The notes under the pieces are model-generated. The model did no database searches. It was not told the origin of the DNA and was given only the letters and a program-made list of their open reading frames with translations. This document shows, one piece after another, positions 35,630 through 45,886 of a DNA stretch of 64,000 bases. Source of the DNA: Sulfuriferula nivalis. Lineage in GTDB: Bacteria; Pseudomonadota; Gammaproteobacteria; Burkholderiales; Sulfuriferulaceae. The translations under genes were made by a program, and so were the position numbers. The stretch covers positions 2,666,001 through 2,730,000 of the forward strand of contig NZ_AP021881.1 in the NCBI RefSeq assembly GCF_009937995.1, given 5' to 3'. Position 1 is the stretch's first letter. Every line of letters begins with the position of its first letter.

Positions 35630-38407
35630 TTACAGTGTACGAGCTACTTGAACAATTTCGTATGCTTCAACTTTATCGCCGACTTGCATATCGTTAAAGT
35701 TTTTCACAGACAAACCACAGTCGTAGCCAAATTTAACTTCTTTAACGTCATCTTTAAAGCGTTTCAATGAATCCAGTTCGCCATCATGGATAACCTGCCC
35801 CATACGCATAACGCGTACGCGCTGACCGCGTTTGATAACACCATCCAGCACATGGCAACCCAATACCGTACCCACTTTAGAAATCACATAAACTTCACGG
35901 ACTTCAACTGTACCCGTGATATTTTCTTTCAAATCTGGTGTCAACATGCCAGACAAGGCAGCTTTTACCAAATCGACAACTTCGTAAATAATTGTGTAAT
36001 AACGGATATCAACGCCGAGTGTTTCCGCTAGCTTCCGTGCAGTTGCATCAGCGCGCACGTTAAAGCCGATAATCACAGCTTTAGAGGCAGCAGCCAAGTT
36101 AACGTCAGATTCAGAAATAGAACCCACAGCATTGTGCAAAATATCCACTTTCACTTCATCAGTCGAGATCTTTTGCAACGAAACGGATAAAGCTTCTGCC
36201 GAACCCTGTACGTCAGCTTTCAATATCAATGGCAGGCGTTTCGCTTCACCTTCACCCATTTGTTCCATGATACTTTCCAGTTTAGCCGCTTGACGTTTAG
36301 CCAAGTGCACGTCACGGAACTTGCCTTGACGGAATAACGCGATTTCACGCGCTTTACGCTCATCTTGCAACACCATGGCATCTTCGCCAGCTTTAGGCAC
36401 ATCAGATAACCCCTGGATTTCGACAGGAATAGACGGACCTGCTTCTAAAATAGTTTTACCATCTTCGTCCAACATCGCACGAACACGACCGTAAACCGCA
36501 CCAGCCAGCACCACATCACCACGGCGCAACGTTCCTGATTGCACTAACAAGGTTGCTACCGGACCACGGCCTTTATCCAGACGCGCTTCAATAATTACAC
36601 CACGTGCTGGCGCATCTTTAGCAGCTGTTAACTCCAGCACTTCGGCTTGTAGTAATATAGCTTCGATCAGGCCATTAATATTCGTGCCTTTCTTCGCTGA
36701 CACTTCGACAAACTGGGTATCGCCACCCCAATCTTCAGGCACTACTTCTTGCGCAACCAGTTCCTGACGAATACGCTCGGAATTAGCTTCTGGCTTATCA
36801 ATTTTATTAACAGCAACCACTATAGGCACACCGGCTGCTTTAGCGTGATGTATCGCCTCTATGGTTTGTGGCATAACACCATCGTCTGCTGCAACTACCA
36901 AGACGACCAAGTCCGTCACTTGCGCACCGCGGGCACGCATCGCGGTAAAGGCTTCGTGACCAGGAGTATCAAGGAATGTCACCATACCATGATCTGTTTC
37001 TACGTGATAAGCACCAATATGCTGGGTAATACCACCCGCTTCTCCGCTGGCAACACGTGCACGACGTATCGCATCCAGCAACGAAGTTTTACCGTGATCG
37101 ACGTGACCCATCACCGTGACCACAGGTGCACGATGGGTCAACTCTACTTCATGCGCTTCATCATCTTCCAGGAATGATTCTGGTGTATCCAACGGTGCAG
37201 GTTTCGCCACGTGCCCCATTTCTTCAACCAATATCATGGCTGTTTCTTGGTCTAGCACCTGGTTAATCGTAACCATACTACCCATTTTCATTAACGCCTT
37301 AATTACTTCAGCGGCCTTGACAGACATCTTATGCGACAACTCAGCAACGGTAATCGTTTCTGGCACCAGCACTTCCTGAACAATAGGTTCAGTTGGCGCA
37401 TTAAAGTTACTCGATGGATCCTGTTCTTTATGATGTTTACCACCACCCTTGCGATTGCGCCAAGCATCACCACCAGTATCACCACGCGATTTAATACCGC
37501 GTTTTTTCGCTTGCATATCATTCCAGGCAGTATCTGCTTTACCAGCTGGCGATTTAGCTTTTTTATCAGCTGGCTTAGGCTTATCACCTGTCTTAGGTGC
37601 TGTCTTATGTAACGTACCTTCTTTTACTACTGGCTTCGCAGCAACTTCAGGCTGAGCAACCGGAGGTGGATTTTTCGCTGCTTCAATCGCAACCTGCTGA
37701 GCTTCCATCGCCTGCTTACGCTTGGATTCACGCTCTTGTTTAATCCGTATTTCTTCTGCCTGACGCTCGTGCAAAGCAGATTTACGACGTTCTTCGTCCG
37801 CACGGCGCGCCAATTCCTGCTCGTCCAGCATAGGCTTGACGATACGTTTGCGTAATACGACAGGTTCAGCAACACTATCTGCTTCAGAAGTAGCGACTGT
37901 TTCCGCAACTTGCTCTGCTTCCGCAGGAGCAGTTTCTTCCTCAACTGCAACAATCACTTCTTCCACTACAGGCGCAACTTCTTCTACTACGGCTTCAACT
38001 ACAGGTTCTGGAATCTCAACTACTGCGGGCTGAATTTCTACAACATGCTCATCAATTTCTTCGGATACCGATGCAGTATCTTCCACAGGCATATTTGCTG
38101 CAGGATTTACCACGCCAGGCTCACGTTTTACCAACACACGTTTTTTACGCACTTCTACCTGTATGGTACGCGCGCGGCCAGTACTGTCTGATTTTTTAAT
38201 CTCGGTGGTTTCACGGCGTGTCAGTGTGATTTTGCTTTTAACATCGCTCGCGCCATGTTTTTTGCTTAGATAATCCAGCAATCCTGCTTTATCTTGTTCG
38301 GTAATCACATCCACAGCCGCTGATTTTTCTACGCCAGCTGCACGCAACTGCTCCAACAATTTATCTGTGGAGAGCTTTAGTTCTTGGGCAAATTGTTCTA
38401 CATTCAT
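35630..38407 (-). CDS. infB: translation initiation factor IF-2
   Basis: A 925-aa GTPase that positions fMet-tRNA on the 30S subunit and promotes subunit joining. The N-terminal IF2_N subdomain ([21 protein letters not shown]) is followed by a long low-complexity linker (residues about 100-330). That linker is rich in Glu/Val, then Lys/Arg. A second IF2_N-like piece comes next, then the G domain with [18 protein letters not shown] and NKID. Domains II-IV end in the fMet-tRNA-binding C2 region. Confidence 0.98.
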   Translation of the reverse strand: MNVEQFAQELKLSTDKLLEQLRAAGVEKSAAVDVITEQDKAGLLDYLSKKHGASDVKSKITLTRRETTEIKKSDSTGRARTIQVEVRKKRVLVKREPGVVNPAANMPVEDTASVSEEIDEHVVEIQPAVVEIPEPVVEAVVEEVAPVVEEVIVAVEEETAPAEAEQVAETVATSEADSVAEPVVLRKRIVKPMLDEQELARRADEERRKSALHERQAEEIRIKQERESKRKQAMEAQQVAIEAAKNPPPVAQPEVAAKPVVKEGTLHKTAPKTGDKPKPADKKAKSPAGKADTAWNDMQAKKRGIKSRGDTGGDAWRNRKGGGKHHKEQDPSSNFNAPTEPIVQEVLVPETITVAELSHKMSVKAAEVIKALMKMGSMVTINQVLDQETAMILVEEMGHVAKPAPLDTPESFLEDDEAHEVELTHRAPVVTVMGHVDHGKTSLLDAIRRARVASGEAGGITQHIGAYHVETDHGMVTFLDTPGHEAFTAMRARGAQVTDLVVLVVAADDGVMPQTIEAIHHAKAAGVPIVVAVNKIDKPEANSERIRQELVAQEVVPEDWGGDTQFVEVSAKKGTNINGLIEAILLQAEVLELTAAKDAPARGVIIEARLDKGRGPVATLLVQSGTLRRGDVVLAGAVYGRVRAMLDEDGKTILEAGPSIPVEIQGLSDVPKAGEDAMVLQDERKAREIALFRQGKFRDVHLAKRQAAKLESIMEQMGEGEAKRLPLILKADVQGSAEALSVSLQKISTDEVKVDILHNAVGSISESDVNLAAASKAVIIGFNVRADATARKLAETLGVDIRYYTIIYEVVDLVKAALSGMLTPDLKENITGTVEVREVYVISKVGTVLGCHVLDGVIKRGQRVRVMRMGQVIHDGELDSLKRFKDDVKEVKFGYDCGLSVKNFNDMQVGDKVEAYEIVQVARTL

Positions 38408-38439
38408 AATCAGGGCTGTCGAAGCTTTCTCTACTAAAA

Positions 38440-39912
38440 TTATTCAAACCATGGCGCACGTGCTGCCATGATCAGTGTAGAAGCACGTTCAGCATCCACA
38501 CCTGTCATTTCCACCAATTCATCCACACCTAATTCGGCTAATGCTTCTGAATCAACGATATTATGTGTTGCCAACTTACGCAACACTTCATTATCCATAC
38601 CATCCAGTGTCGCCAGATCCAGCGTCACACTTTCAACTTTTTCTTCACTGACTATGGCATCGGTTAATAATGCATCTCGAGCACGAGCGCGAAGCTCGTT
38701 TACCAGATCCTCATCAAAACCTTCAATTTCCAGCATTTCACCTATAGGCACATACGCAACTTCTTCTATGCTGTTAAAGCCTTCAGCTACCAGAATATCC
38801 GCAACCTCTTCATCCACATCCAACTTTTCAACGAATAAGGCGCGTACTGCCAATGCTTCAGTTTCATTCTTTTTGCTGGCTTCTTCAACTGTCATGATGT
38901 TCAGCTCCCAGCCTGTTAATTCCGAGGCTAGACGCACATTTTGACCGCTGCGACCAATTGCTTGCGCAAGCTGATCTTCTTCCAGCACGACATCCATACT
39001 ATGTTTCTCTTCATCGACCACAATACTGCTAACTTCAGCAGGAGCCAATGCATTAATCACAAATTGCGCAGGCTCAGGCGACCACAAAATAATATCTACA
39101 CGCTCACCTGCCAACTCGCCTGTCACTGCCTGTACACGTGAACCACGCATACCAACACAAGTGCCAATTGGGTCTAAACGCTGATCATTAGACTTGACTG
39201 CAATTTTAGCACGCGCACCAGGATCCCGTGCCGCACCCATAATCTCCAGCAAGCCTTCTTCAATTTCAGGCACTTCAAGTTCGAATAGTTTAGCAATGAA
39301 TTCCGGTGCTGTGCGTGACAATATTAATTGCGGACCACGACCACCACGTTCTACACGTGCCAGATATGCGCGCACTCTATCGCCCACACGCAAATTCTCT
39401 TTCGGTATCATTTGATCGCGCGGCAACAAGCCCTCAACACGACCTGACTCGATAATGGCGCTACCGCGCTCCATACGTTTAACCGTACCGGTAACCAGAA
39501 ACTCTTTACGATCCAGAAAATCCGTCAAAATCTGTTCGCGCTCTGCGTCACGTATTTTTTGCAAAATAACTTGCTTAGCCGCTTGAGCACCAATACGCCC
39601 AAACTCTACTGCCTGCAACGGTTCTTCTATCACCGCACCGACTTGCAAGTCCGGATGTGAAACCTGTGCATCAGTCCACGCTATTTGACGACTAGGATAT
39701 TCGTGGTCGTTATCTTCAACCAGATCCCAGTGACGGTACGCATGGTACTCACCGTTATCACGATTAATCTCGACACGGATGTCAGCATCTTCGTGATAAC
39801 CTTTTTTAGTAGCCGAAGCCAGTGCTTGCTCTAACGCACCAAACACGATTTCCTTGCTTACATTTTTCTCTCTGGCTAACGCGTCAACCAGCAACAAAAT
39901 CTCGCGGCTCAT
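38440..39912 (-). CDS. nusA: transcription termination/antitermination factor NusA
   Basis: A 490-aa protein from ATG 39912, which gives the family start [19 protein letters not shown]. The N-terminal RNA polymerase-binding domain (1-130) is followed by S1 (about 133-200, [17 protein letters not shown]), two KH domains ([22 protein letters not shown] and [19 protein letters not shown]), and two C-terminal acidic repeats as in gammaproteobacterial NusA. It regulates pausing, Rho/intrinsic termination and rRNA antitermination. Confidence 0.97.
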   Translation of the reverse strand: MSREILLLVDALAREKNVSKEIVFGALEQALASATKKGYHEDADIRVEINRDNGEYHAYRHWDLVEDNDHEYPSRQIAWTDAQVSHPDLQVGAVIEEPLQAVEFGRIGAQAAKQVILQKIRDAEREQILTDFLDRKEFLVTGTVKRMERGSAIIESGRVEGLLPRDQMIPKENLRVGDRVRAYLARVERGGRGPQLILSRTAPEFIAKLFELEVPEIEEGLLEIMGAARDPGARAKIAVKSNDQRLDPIGTCVGMRGSRVQAVTGELAGERVDIILWSPEPAQFVINALAPAEVSSIVVDEEKHSMDVVLEEDQLAQAIGRSGQNVRLASELTGWELNIMTVEEASKKNETEALAVRALFVEKLDVDEEVADILVAEGFNSIEEVAYVPIGEMLEIEGFDEDLVNELRARARDALLTDAIVSEEKVESVTLDLATLDGMDNEVLRKLATHNIVDSEALAELGVDELVEMTGVDAERASTLIMAARAPWFE

Positions 39913-39940
39913 ACTCAACAACCTCCGGCCATACTTATCA

Positions 39941-40369
39941 TTAAATATTAGGGACCAAACGCGCAATGTCTATATTGGAAACATCCAATTTAAGCATAGC
40001 ACCATCCACTTCCAGTTCAATCTGTGTATCGCTTGCACCGCGCAGCACGCCGACGAAACGGCGTTGCCCTGCCAATGCAATACGCAACTTAACCTGCACC
40101 TGCTCACCCATAAAGCGCTGATAAGCCGCCAAAGTTTTCAATGGCCTATCCATACCCGGTGACGATACTTCCAACCGCTCATATTCTACGTTTTCAACCA
40201 CTAGCCAATTGCTCAAATGGTTACTTACCAACGTACAATCTTCTATGCTAATGCCAGCCGGTTTATCAATAAAAACACGCAGCAAACCACTTTTAGACGA
40301 CATAGACATATCGACCAATTCATAGCCTAAACCTGCCAACGTAGCTTCTATTAACGACTCTAACGACAT
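39941..40369 (-). CDS. rimP: ribosome maturation factor RimP
   Basis: A 142-aa protein that acts in 30S assembly. ATG 40369 is chosen from the family start [19 protein letters not shown]; the open frame upstream runs back into tRNA-Leu. [14 protein letters not shown] and [12 protein letters not shown] are typical RimP segments. It is the first gene of the rimP-nusA-infB operon; a small hairpin with an A/T run (40384-40404) lies between it and tRNA-Leu. Confidence 0.96.
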   Translation of the reverse strand: MSLESLIEATLAGLGYELVDMSMSSKSGLLRVFIDKPAGISIEDCTLVSNHLSNWLVVENVEYERLEVSSPGMDRPLKTLAAYQRFMGEQVQVKLRIALAGQRRFVGVLRGASDTQIELEVDGAMLKLDVSNIDIARLVPNI

Positions 40370-40383
40370 GCGCCACCCAAAAA

Positions 40384-40404
40384 CAAAAAAAGGGCCATAA
40401 GCCC
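40384..40404 (-). terminator. weak terminator/attenuator between tRNA-Leu and rimP
   Basis: On the minus strand GGGC (40404-40401) and GCCC (40395-40392) form a short stem followed by seven T residues. It would end most tRNA transcripts while permitting partial read-through into the rimP operon. The stem is only 4-5 bp, so efficiency is doubtful. Confidence 0.5.
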
Positions 40405-40459
40405 ATAAAACATCTCGCGGCTTTCGAAAACCCAAGACAAAATGTACTACAAATAAAAC

Positions 40460-40548
40460 TGGTGCCCGGAGCCGGAATCGAACCGGCACGCCGATTTCTC
40501 AGCGAGGGATTTTAAGTCCCTTGTGTCTACCTATTCCACCACCCGGGC
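40460..40548 (-). tRNA. tRNA-Leu (anticodon TAA)
   Basis: An 89-nt class II tRNA with encoded CCA. GCCCGGG pairs with CTCCGGGC-type acceptor bases, the anticodon loop is CTTAAAA (TAA), a long variable arm is present, and the T-arm is TGCCGGTTCCGATTCCGGC. It reads UUA/UUG. It sits directly upstream of rimP. Confidence 0.96.
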
Positions 40549-40551
40549 GGT

Positions 40552-40625
40552 TGGAGGCGGGGGTCGGAATCGAACCGGCGTCCACGGCTTTGCAGGCCGC
40601 TGCATAACCACTCTGCCACCCCGCC
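40552..40625 (-). tRNA. tRNA-Cys (anticodon GCA)
   Basis: A 74-nt tRNA with encoded CCA: acceptor GGCGGGG with CCCCGCC, anticodon loop CTGCAAA (GCA), T-arm CGCCGGTTCGATTCCGACC. It lies 3 nt upstream of tRNA-Leu in the same orientation, so they are cotranscribed. Confidence 0.97.
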
Positions 40626-40664
40626 AAACAATCAGCGTACCACCTTCATTACCAAACAAATTAA

Positions 40665-40691
40665 AAAGGGAAAGCGCCATGCTTTCCCTTT
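40665..40691 (-). terminator. intrinsic terminator between tRNA-Gly and tRNA-Cys
   Basis: AAAGGGAAAGC (40665-40675) and GCTTTCCCTTT (40681-40691) are perfect 11-bp arms around a 5-nt loop, with a run of T residues after the stem on the minus strand. It should stop most of the tRNA-Gly transcript ahead of tRNA-Cys. Confidence 0.8.
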
Positions 40692-40726
40692 ATTAAGCGC
40701 AACTAATTAAAGATACACTTTTAATT

Positions 40727-40802
40727 TGGAGCGGGAAACGAGATTCGAACTCGCGACCTATACCTTGGCAAGGTATCGCTCTACCAGCTGAGCTATTCCC
40801 GC
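40727..40802 (-). tRNA. tRNA-Gly (anticodon GCC)
   Basis: A 76-nt tRNA with encoded CCA: acceptor GCGGGAA with TTCCCGC, anticodon loop TTGCCAA (GCC), T-arm CGCGAGTTCGAATCTCG. It reads GGC/GGU and is first of the Gly-Cys-Leu tRNA group. Confidence 0.97.
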
Positions 40803-40863
40803 GTTAATGAGATGCGTATTATAAGGATATATTACACACTGTCAACACTTTCCTTACATCTGT

Positions 40864-41688
40864 TTACTTCTGGGAAATCGAAAAACGCTCAGTTAATGCG
40901 GTTAATCCGAACATAATCAACAACTCACGCAACCGTTCCGCAGCACGTTTACCTGGTAAATTTTTATAACTGGCAATAATCAATTCGTTCTTCATTGAAT
41001 GCTCCCAACCTACCAATTCCGTCACTGTCACCTGATAGCCATGTGCTTCCAGTTGCAAACAGCGCAGCACATTGGTTAAATGGCTACCCAGTTCGCGAGT
41101 ATGAATAGGATGCCGCCACAACTCAGCTAACGCACCTTGTGCCAGTGACTGCGCCTTGCCTTTACGCAACTCCGCAGCCACCTCTGCCTGACAACAAGGC
41201 ACCAGCACCATATGTTTTGCCCGTTTCTCCAGACCAAAACGTATTGCATCATCGGTTGCCGTATCACAAGCGTGGAGCGCTGTTACTATATCCACCTGCG
41301 CTGGCAACAAAGGTGAGGTTATAGAATCAGCTACAGATAAATTCAGAAACGACATTCCCGCGAATCCCAACTGCTGCGCTAATTCACGTGAACGCAACAC
41401 CAACTCTTCCCGCGTCTCTATGCCAAATACATGAGCAGCATCATCACGCTGCTTGAAAAACAAGTCATACAAAATAAATCCCAGATAAGATTTACCCGCA
41501 CCGTGATCAACCAATTGTACGTTCTCCCCTACGGCTGCCAATAAGGGTTCTATGAATTGATACAGATGATAGACCTGCTTTAGTTTGCGTCGGCTGTCCT
41601 GATTCAGCTTGCCATCACGCGTCAGGATGTGTAACGCCTTGAGTAAGTCTATGGATTGATTGGGTTTGATCTCTGGAATAACTAACAT
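40864..41688 (-). CDS. SAM-dependent methyltransferase (Methyltransf_32, GSTCD-like)
   Basis: A 274-aa protein. A Rossmann methyltransferase core is visible, with motif I VDHGAGKSYLGFILYD near residue 65, the acidic loop FGIETREELV, and DIVTALHACDTATDDAIRFG. A catalytic-looking VPCCQ motif follows near residue 170. This layout matches the PF13679 group, some of which are suspected tRNA/RNA methyltransferases; the substrate is unknown. It stands alone upstream of the tRNA group. Confidence 0.85.
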   Translation of the reverse strand: MLVIPEIKPNQSIDLLKALHILTRDGKLNQDSRRKLKQVYHLYQFIEPLLAAVGENVQLVDHGAGKSYLGFILYDLFFKQRDDAAHVFGIETREELVLRSRELAQQLGFAGMSFLNLSVADSITSPLLPAQVDIVTALHACDTATDDAIRFGLEKRAKHMVLVPCCQAEVAAELRKGKAQSLAQGALAELWRHPIHTRELGSHLTNVLRCLQLEAHGYQVTVTELVGWEHSMKNELIIASYKNLPGKRAAERLRELLIMFGLTALTERFSISQK

Positions 41689-41783
41689 GACAACTCTGCA
41701 TTAGATGAATTAAAGGCTATTGTAACCGCAAAGCAAAACCGCTTTGAGTTAGAATAGGGTCTTTTACAATTAGGCATACATTC

Positions 41784-42140
41784 ATGGATAAGCTGTTTTT
41801 ACGTGATTTCAGACTGCAAATGATAATAGGCATTTACGAATGGGAACGTAAACTACCGCAAACGGTACAGCTAGACTTGGAAATAGGGCTGGCGAACAAT
41901 CACGCCTATCTGACTGACAACGTTGCTGACTCCATCAATTACGCCGAAGTCGCACAACGAATCAAGGACACGGTTCTGCAAAAAGAATTTCAACTGGTTG
42001 AAACCTTGGCCGAGCATATTGCACAACTCATACTCACTGAATTCAAATCGCCCTGGACTAAAGTTTGTGTCACCAAAATTGCAGTAGTACCAGGCATACA
42101 GCAACTTGGTATTTGCATAGAACGCGGCAATCCAGCTTGA
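41784..42140 (+). CDS. folB: dihydroneopterin aldolase
   Basis: A 118-aa enzyme of folate synthesis converting dihydroneopterin to hydroxymethyl-dihydropterin and glycolaldehyde. It starts MDKLFLRDFRLQMIIGIYEWER (residues 1-22), with the active-site Glu in the IYEWER segment and Lys in VCVTKIAVVPG. Its TGA overlaps a TTG start of the next gene. Confidence 0.95.
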   Translation: MDKLFLRDFRLQMIIGIYEWERKLPQTVQLDLEIGLANNHAYLTDNVADSINYAEVAQRIKDTVLQKEFQLVETLAEHIAQLILTEFKSPWTKVCVTKIAVVPGIQQLGICIERGNPA

Positions 42141-42871
42141 GTACTGAATATATTGCATACTCCTGCATCACCCTGCTTATCGCCTATTTTATCCGCGGCA
42201 TTTCCGGGTTTGGTTCTGGCCTAATCGCCATTCCTATTTTAGCACTATGGCTGCCACTGACATTTGTGGTGCCTTTAATGCTGCTGCTGGATTTTTCTGC
42301 ATCCATATTACTGAGTGGGGTCAATTTGCGCCAGGTAAACTGGCGTGAAGTACGCACCCTCATACCGCTCAGCATAATCGGCATCACGCTAGGAACACAC
42401 CTGCTCACCAGCCTGCCTTTGCAACCCATGCTGATCACGCTGGCAATTTTTGTTGCCATCTTTGGCATACGCTCACTACTCAACCTGCACGGCGAAAAAA
42501 TTATCTCACGGTGGTGGGCAATCCCTGCGGGACTCGGTGGCGGCACTATAGGCGCCTTATTCGGCACAGGTGGCCCACCCTACATCATTTATCTGGGACA
42601 TCGTATCAGTGACAAAACGGCATTACGCGCAACTTTTTCAGGCCTGATTTTAGTAGAAGGCTCATTGCGTATCGGCAGCTTCGCTTATGCAGGCTTATTC
42701 TCGGATACGCGCTTATTCTGGTCATACTTCGCAGCCATGCCTATCGTCGCCATTGGCCTGACTCTCGGAAATCGCGCCCACATCGGGCTCACCCGTGAAA
42801 AAATGATGAAACTGATAGGCGTATTACTACTAGGCAGTAGCATAAGCCTGCTGATAAAAGCGTTTCATTAA
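42137..42871 (+). CDS. TauE/SafE-family membrane permease
   Basis: A 244-aa protein with seven to eight hydrophobic helices. TTG at 42137 overlaps the folB stop (TTGA) and gives a membrane-protein start STEYIAYSCITLLIAYFIRG. The two family repeats are seen as ISGFGSGLIAIPILALWLP and GGTIGALFGTGGPPYIIYL. Members export sulfite, sulfoacetate or other organic anions; the substrate here is unknown. The frame is open into folB, so the start is inferred. Confidence 0.87.
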   Translation: MSTEYIAYSCITLLIAYFIRGISGFGSGLIAIPILALWLPLTFVVPLMLLLDFSASILLSGVNLRQVNWREVRTLIPLSIIGITLGTHLLTSLPLQPMLITLAIFVAIFGIRSLLNLHGEKIISRWWAIPAGLGGGTIGALFGTGGPPYIIYLGHRISDKTALRATFSGLILVEGSLRIGSFAYAGLFSDTRLFWSYFAAMPIVAIGLTLGNRAHIGLTREKMMKLIGVLLLGSSISLLIKAFH

Positions 42872-42875
42872 AGCG

Positions 42876-43766
42876 CTACCCTCGAGGGTGGTGCTTGGCG
42901 TGCAACTGCTTCAGTCGTTCACGTGCCACATGCGTATAAATTTGCGTAGTCACAATATCCGCATGCCCTAACAGCAACTGCACCACACGCAAATCTGCAC
43001 CATGATTCAGCAAATGCGTAGCAAAGGCATGACGCAACACGTGCGGTGACGGTGGCTTAGCCATACCTATCTGCCGTGCACGGCGCTTGATCAAATACCA
43101 GAACGCCTGTCTAGTCATCGCGCTGCCACGCTCAGTGACAAACAAATCATCAGTCACTCGCCCATGCAATAAAGCCTGACGTGCGGTTGTCAAATACAAC
43201 GTCAGTGCATCTGCGGCCATTTCACCCAAAGGCACCAGACGCTCCTTACTACCCTTACCGACGACCTGCACCACACCCATATCCAGATTAACCTGACGCA
43301 GCGAAATACTCACCAATTCAGACACGCGTAGACCCGTGGCATAGAGCAACTCCAGCATCGCCCGGTCACGCACCGCCATCGCATCATCACCCGCAGGCGC
43401 AGCCAGCAAAGCCTCGACTTCCACCTCACTCATACTTTTAGGCAAACTATGCGGAAGTTTAGGCGTATCAATTTTTAAGGTAGGGTCTATCGCAATCCGC
43501 CCGTCACGCAACGCTAATCGATAAAAGCGCTTTAACGCTGATAACTGACGCGCTGTACTGCGTGGACTGGTACGCATCTGATAGCGCGCAGACATATAAC
43601 TCTGCAAATCCGACTGCTCCACACCTAGCAAAGATTTCCCATCCAGCCAGGTCGCAAACTGTGTTAAATCACGCCGGTAACTTTGCAAGGTATTAGCCGA
43701 CAAGCCGTCTTCCAGCCAGATCAAATCACAAAAATTATCAATCAGACTTTGATTATCCACGCTCAT
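42876..43766 (-). CDS. xerD: site-specific tyrosine recombinase XerD
   Basis: A 296-aa chromosome-dimer resolution recombinase acting with XerC at dif. N-terminal SAM-like domain LIDNFCDLIWLEDGLSAN; the catalytic set is complete: Arg in YATGLRVSELVS, Lys in VVGKGSKERLVPL, HVLRHAFATHLL (HxxR), LLGHADIVTTQ and Tyr in QIYTHVAR. The N-terminal sequence fits XerD better than XerC. Its start overlaps the 3' end of ogt by 14 nt. Confidence 0.95.
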   Translation of the reverse strand: MSVDNQSLIDNFCDLIWLEDGLSANTLQSYRRDLTQFATWLDGKSLLGVEQSDLQSYMSARYQMRTSPRSTARQLSALKRFYRLALRDGRIAIDPTLKIDTPKLPHSLPKSMSEVEVEALLAAPAGDDAMAVRDRAMLELLYATGLRVSELVSISLRQVNLDMGVVQVVGKGSKERLVPLGEMAADALTLYLTTARQALLHGRVTDDLFVTERGSAMTRQAFWYLIKRRARQIGMAKPPSPHVLRHAFATHLLNHGADLRVVQLLLGHADIVTTQIYTHVARERLKQLHAKHHPRG

Positions 43767-44220
43767 GATTCAACAACCATTGCTTGTAAGCCAGCACAAA
43801 TTCATCACGACTATGCATAAAACCACCCGCGCCGGCCTTACCGACAACACGATGACATGGTATGAGTATGGGCAAAGGGTTCGCACCACAAGCCTGCCCT
43901 ACAGCACGTGGACTGGATGTAATTTGCGCTGCGATTTCACCATAATAGCGTGTACACCCGACAGGAATCGCCAATAGCGCCTGCCATACTCGGGCTTGAT
44001 GCGGGGTCGCTGAATATGACACCAGCACATCGGCTAACGGTTGATATTCCGCATTTTGCCAATATTTATCCAGCGCCTGCGTTAGCGCGAATATATGTGG
44101 ATGACCGTTTGCCAACAGCGGCGTGGCCATGGGCAAAAAGTCGATACGCTGGATACCAGACTGATCAAACATCACCCCCAAGTGCGCGAATGGAGCAGCT
44201 ATGACAGCCTGATATTGCAT
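43753..44220 (-). CDS. ogt: methylated-DNA-[protein]-cysteine S-methyltransferase
   Basis: A 155-aa suicide repair protein that takes the alkyl group from O6-alkylguanine. The active-site motif IPCHRVVGKAGAGGFMH is intact (Cys at about 120), with the DNA-binding helix RVWQALLAIPVGCTRYYGEIA before it. The length and lack of an Ada regulatory part fit Ogt. It overlaps xerD and follows the TPR gene by 2 nt. Confidence 0.93.
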   Translation of the reverse strand: MQYQAVIAAPFAHLGVMFDQSGIQRIDFLPMATPLLANGHPHIFALTQALDKYWQNAEYQPLADVLVSYSATPHQARVWQALLAIPVGCTRYYGEIAAQITSSPRAVGQACGANPLPILIPCHRVVGKAGAGGFMHSRDEFVLAYKQWLLNHERG

Positions 44221-44222
44221 GG

Positions 44223-45842
44223 TTAAAAATCAGCCAGCGCGTCAGTTGCCAAGGCACGCTGAGCCGCAGCATCACTACCCGCCAATACTGCCTGGTATTG
44301 TTGTTTTGCATCCAGCAACAGCCCCGCCTTTTTCAGTCGCGCAGCTGCATCGAGGCGCGCCTGCCATGCCGCTTCATCGTGCGCATTCTCCGCCGCATTC
44401 AATAACCAGGTAGCGGCTTCCTTATCATTACTAGAAATTGCACCCAAACGTTGCATGGCTACCCGCTGTTGCGCCGGGTTCAGCACTGGTAACAATTTAA
44501 TGAGCAAAGCGCTGCTATCTTGCGGCATCTGCAATGCCACATTCAGCATCTGCCAGCGCACACTTTCCACCGCAGTATCCGCAAGTGGTATCCATGCATA
44601 CACGGCATCCGCCACCAACGGCCACAAACCCTGACGCGCAAATAATCGTGCGCGCTGTACTTGCCAATCTGCCACAGCCACCGCTTGTGGTGGTGCAGGT
44701 AAATCGCGCCATAAATTTACTGCCACAGCGGGCTGATTTTCTGCCCATGCTACCGCACCTAACTGATAACGCGTATCAGCGTTAAATACACTGGCTGGCA
44801 AATTAGGCCAGGCTGACGCAAACAAACGCAACGCTGTCCTGTCCAGTTTTGCCGCATGCAATTGCGTCAATAATTGCTGCTGTGCGGTTTGGCGTAAATT
44901 TGCATCTTTAGCACTACGCGCCAGATACGCCCACACTGCACGCGCCATCATAGGATTGGTTGTTTCTGACTCCTTGGCCAGATCAGCCCAGCCCGCATCC
45001 GAACCAAACAGCAGCAGACGCACATTACCTAATGTTTGCGTCAAACTGCGATATTCTTCCCAAATTTTATCGGCTGTAATTTGCGCTTCAGGCAAATTCA
45101 GCAGACGCTCATCTATCTGCGCCAACAAATCAGGCGCATTGTATGCACTGACTAATTTGCGCAGCAACGTTAAACGCGCCGCATCTTTCGCCGCAAGAAT
45201 AGCGGCCTGCAAACGCAGCTTACTTTGATCATCAGTAAATTGCCCAGCTGAGATATCTATTAATTCAGCAACAGCATCAGTATCGTCCAGTTGGCTGCGC
45301 GCCCACTTTAATTCATCTGCCCGACCCGCTTGCAACATCGCCAGTGCATAGCTTTGCAACAAAGCTTTATCTTTACCAAAATCTTGCTGATAGCGCAGCA
45401 TCACACTGGCAACCTCGTTACCCAAAGGCGGTAGCAAATAACTTCGTACCACCGCCGCACGAGCCTGTTGATATACAGTGGTATCCAGTGTTCTATCGGC
45501 TAATAACGCAGCCAAATAAGAACGCGACAACACGCCATTTCCTTGTTGCAGCGCCGCATGTGCTGCCGCCTGATTACACAAACGCGCCACATCCGGCGGT
45601 GCATTTTTCGGCAATGTCGATGCTGCTTGCAATATAGCTTCCGCATCATCCATTTGCGCCAACAACTGCCATTTCAAACGCAATTCGTCATCACTGAGAT
45701 TAGCCCCTTGCAATTGCTGCAGCGCTAACTGAGGTGAATTTAACTGCGCCAGCTGCTGTGCATCCAGACCACTTTGCGCATGAGCTGTAATTGCACCCAT
45801 ACCCGCAAGCATTAAACCGATTAAAAGATTAGAGAGTCGCAT
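44223..45842 (-). CDS. secreted/periplasmic TPR-like protein of unknown function
   Basis: A 539-aa protein. A signal peptide MRLSNLLIGLMLAGMGAITAHAQS with cleavage after AHA is clear. The rest is an all-helical Ala/Leu-rich array of about 34-residue units (for example AQQRVAMQRLGAISSNDKEAATWLLNAAENAHDEA, residues about 460-495), as in TPR or SEL1-like superhelices. It probably scaffolds protein contacts in the periplasm. It is divergent from proA and heads a short operon with ogt and xerD. Confidence 0.82.
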   Translation of the reverse strand: MRLSNLLIGLMLAGMGAITAHAQSGLDAQQLAQLNSPQLALQQLQGANLSDDELRLKWQLLAQMDDAEAILQAASTLPKNAPPDVARLCNQAAAHAALQQGNGVLSRSYLAALLADRTLDTTVYQQARAAVVRSYLLPPLGNEVASVMLRYQQDFGKDKALLQSYALAMLQAGRADELKWARSQLDDTDAVAELIDISAGQFTDDQSKLRLQAAILAAKDAARLTLLRKLVSAYNAPDLLAQIDERLLNLPEAQITADKIWEEYRSLTQTLGNVRLLLFGSDAGWADLAKESETTNPMMARAVWAYLARSAKDANLRQTAQQQLLTQLHAAKLDRTALRLFASAWPNLPASVFNADTRYQLGAVAWAENQPAVAVNLWRDLPAPPQAVAVADWQVQRARLFARQGLWPLVADAVYAWIPLADTAVESVRWQMLNVALQMPQDSSALLIKLLPVLNPAQQRVAMQRLGAISSNDKEAATWLLNAAENAHDEAAWQARLDAAARLKKAGLLLDAKQQYQAVLAGSDAAAQRALATDALADF

Positions 45843-45886
45843 TTTTGAGTTAAAATTAAAGTTTAGTTTTCAAGATGATGCTAGAG

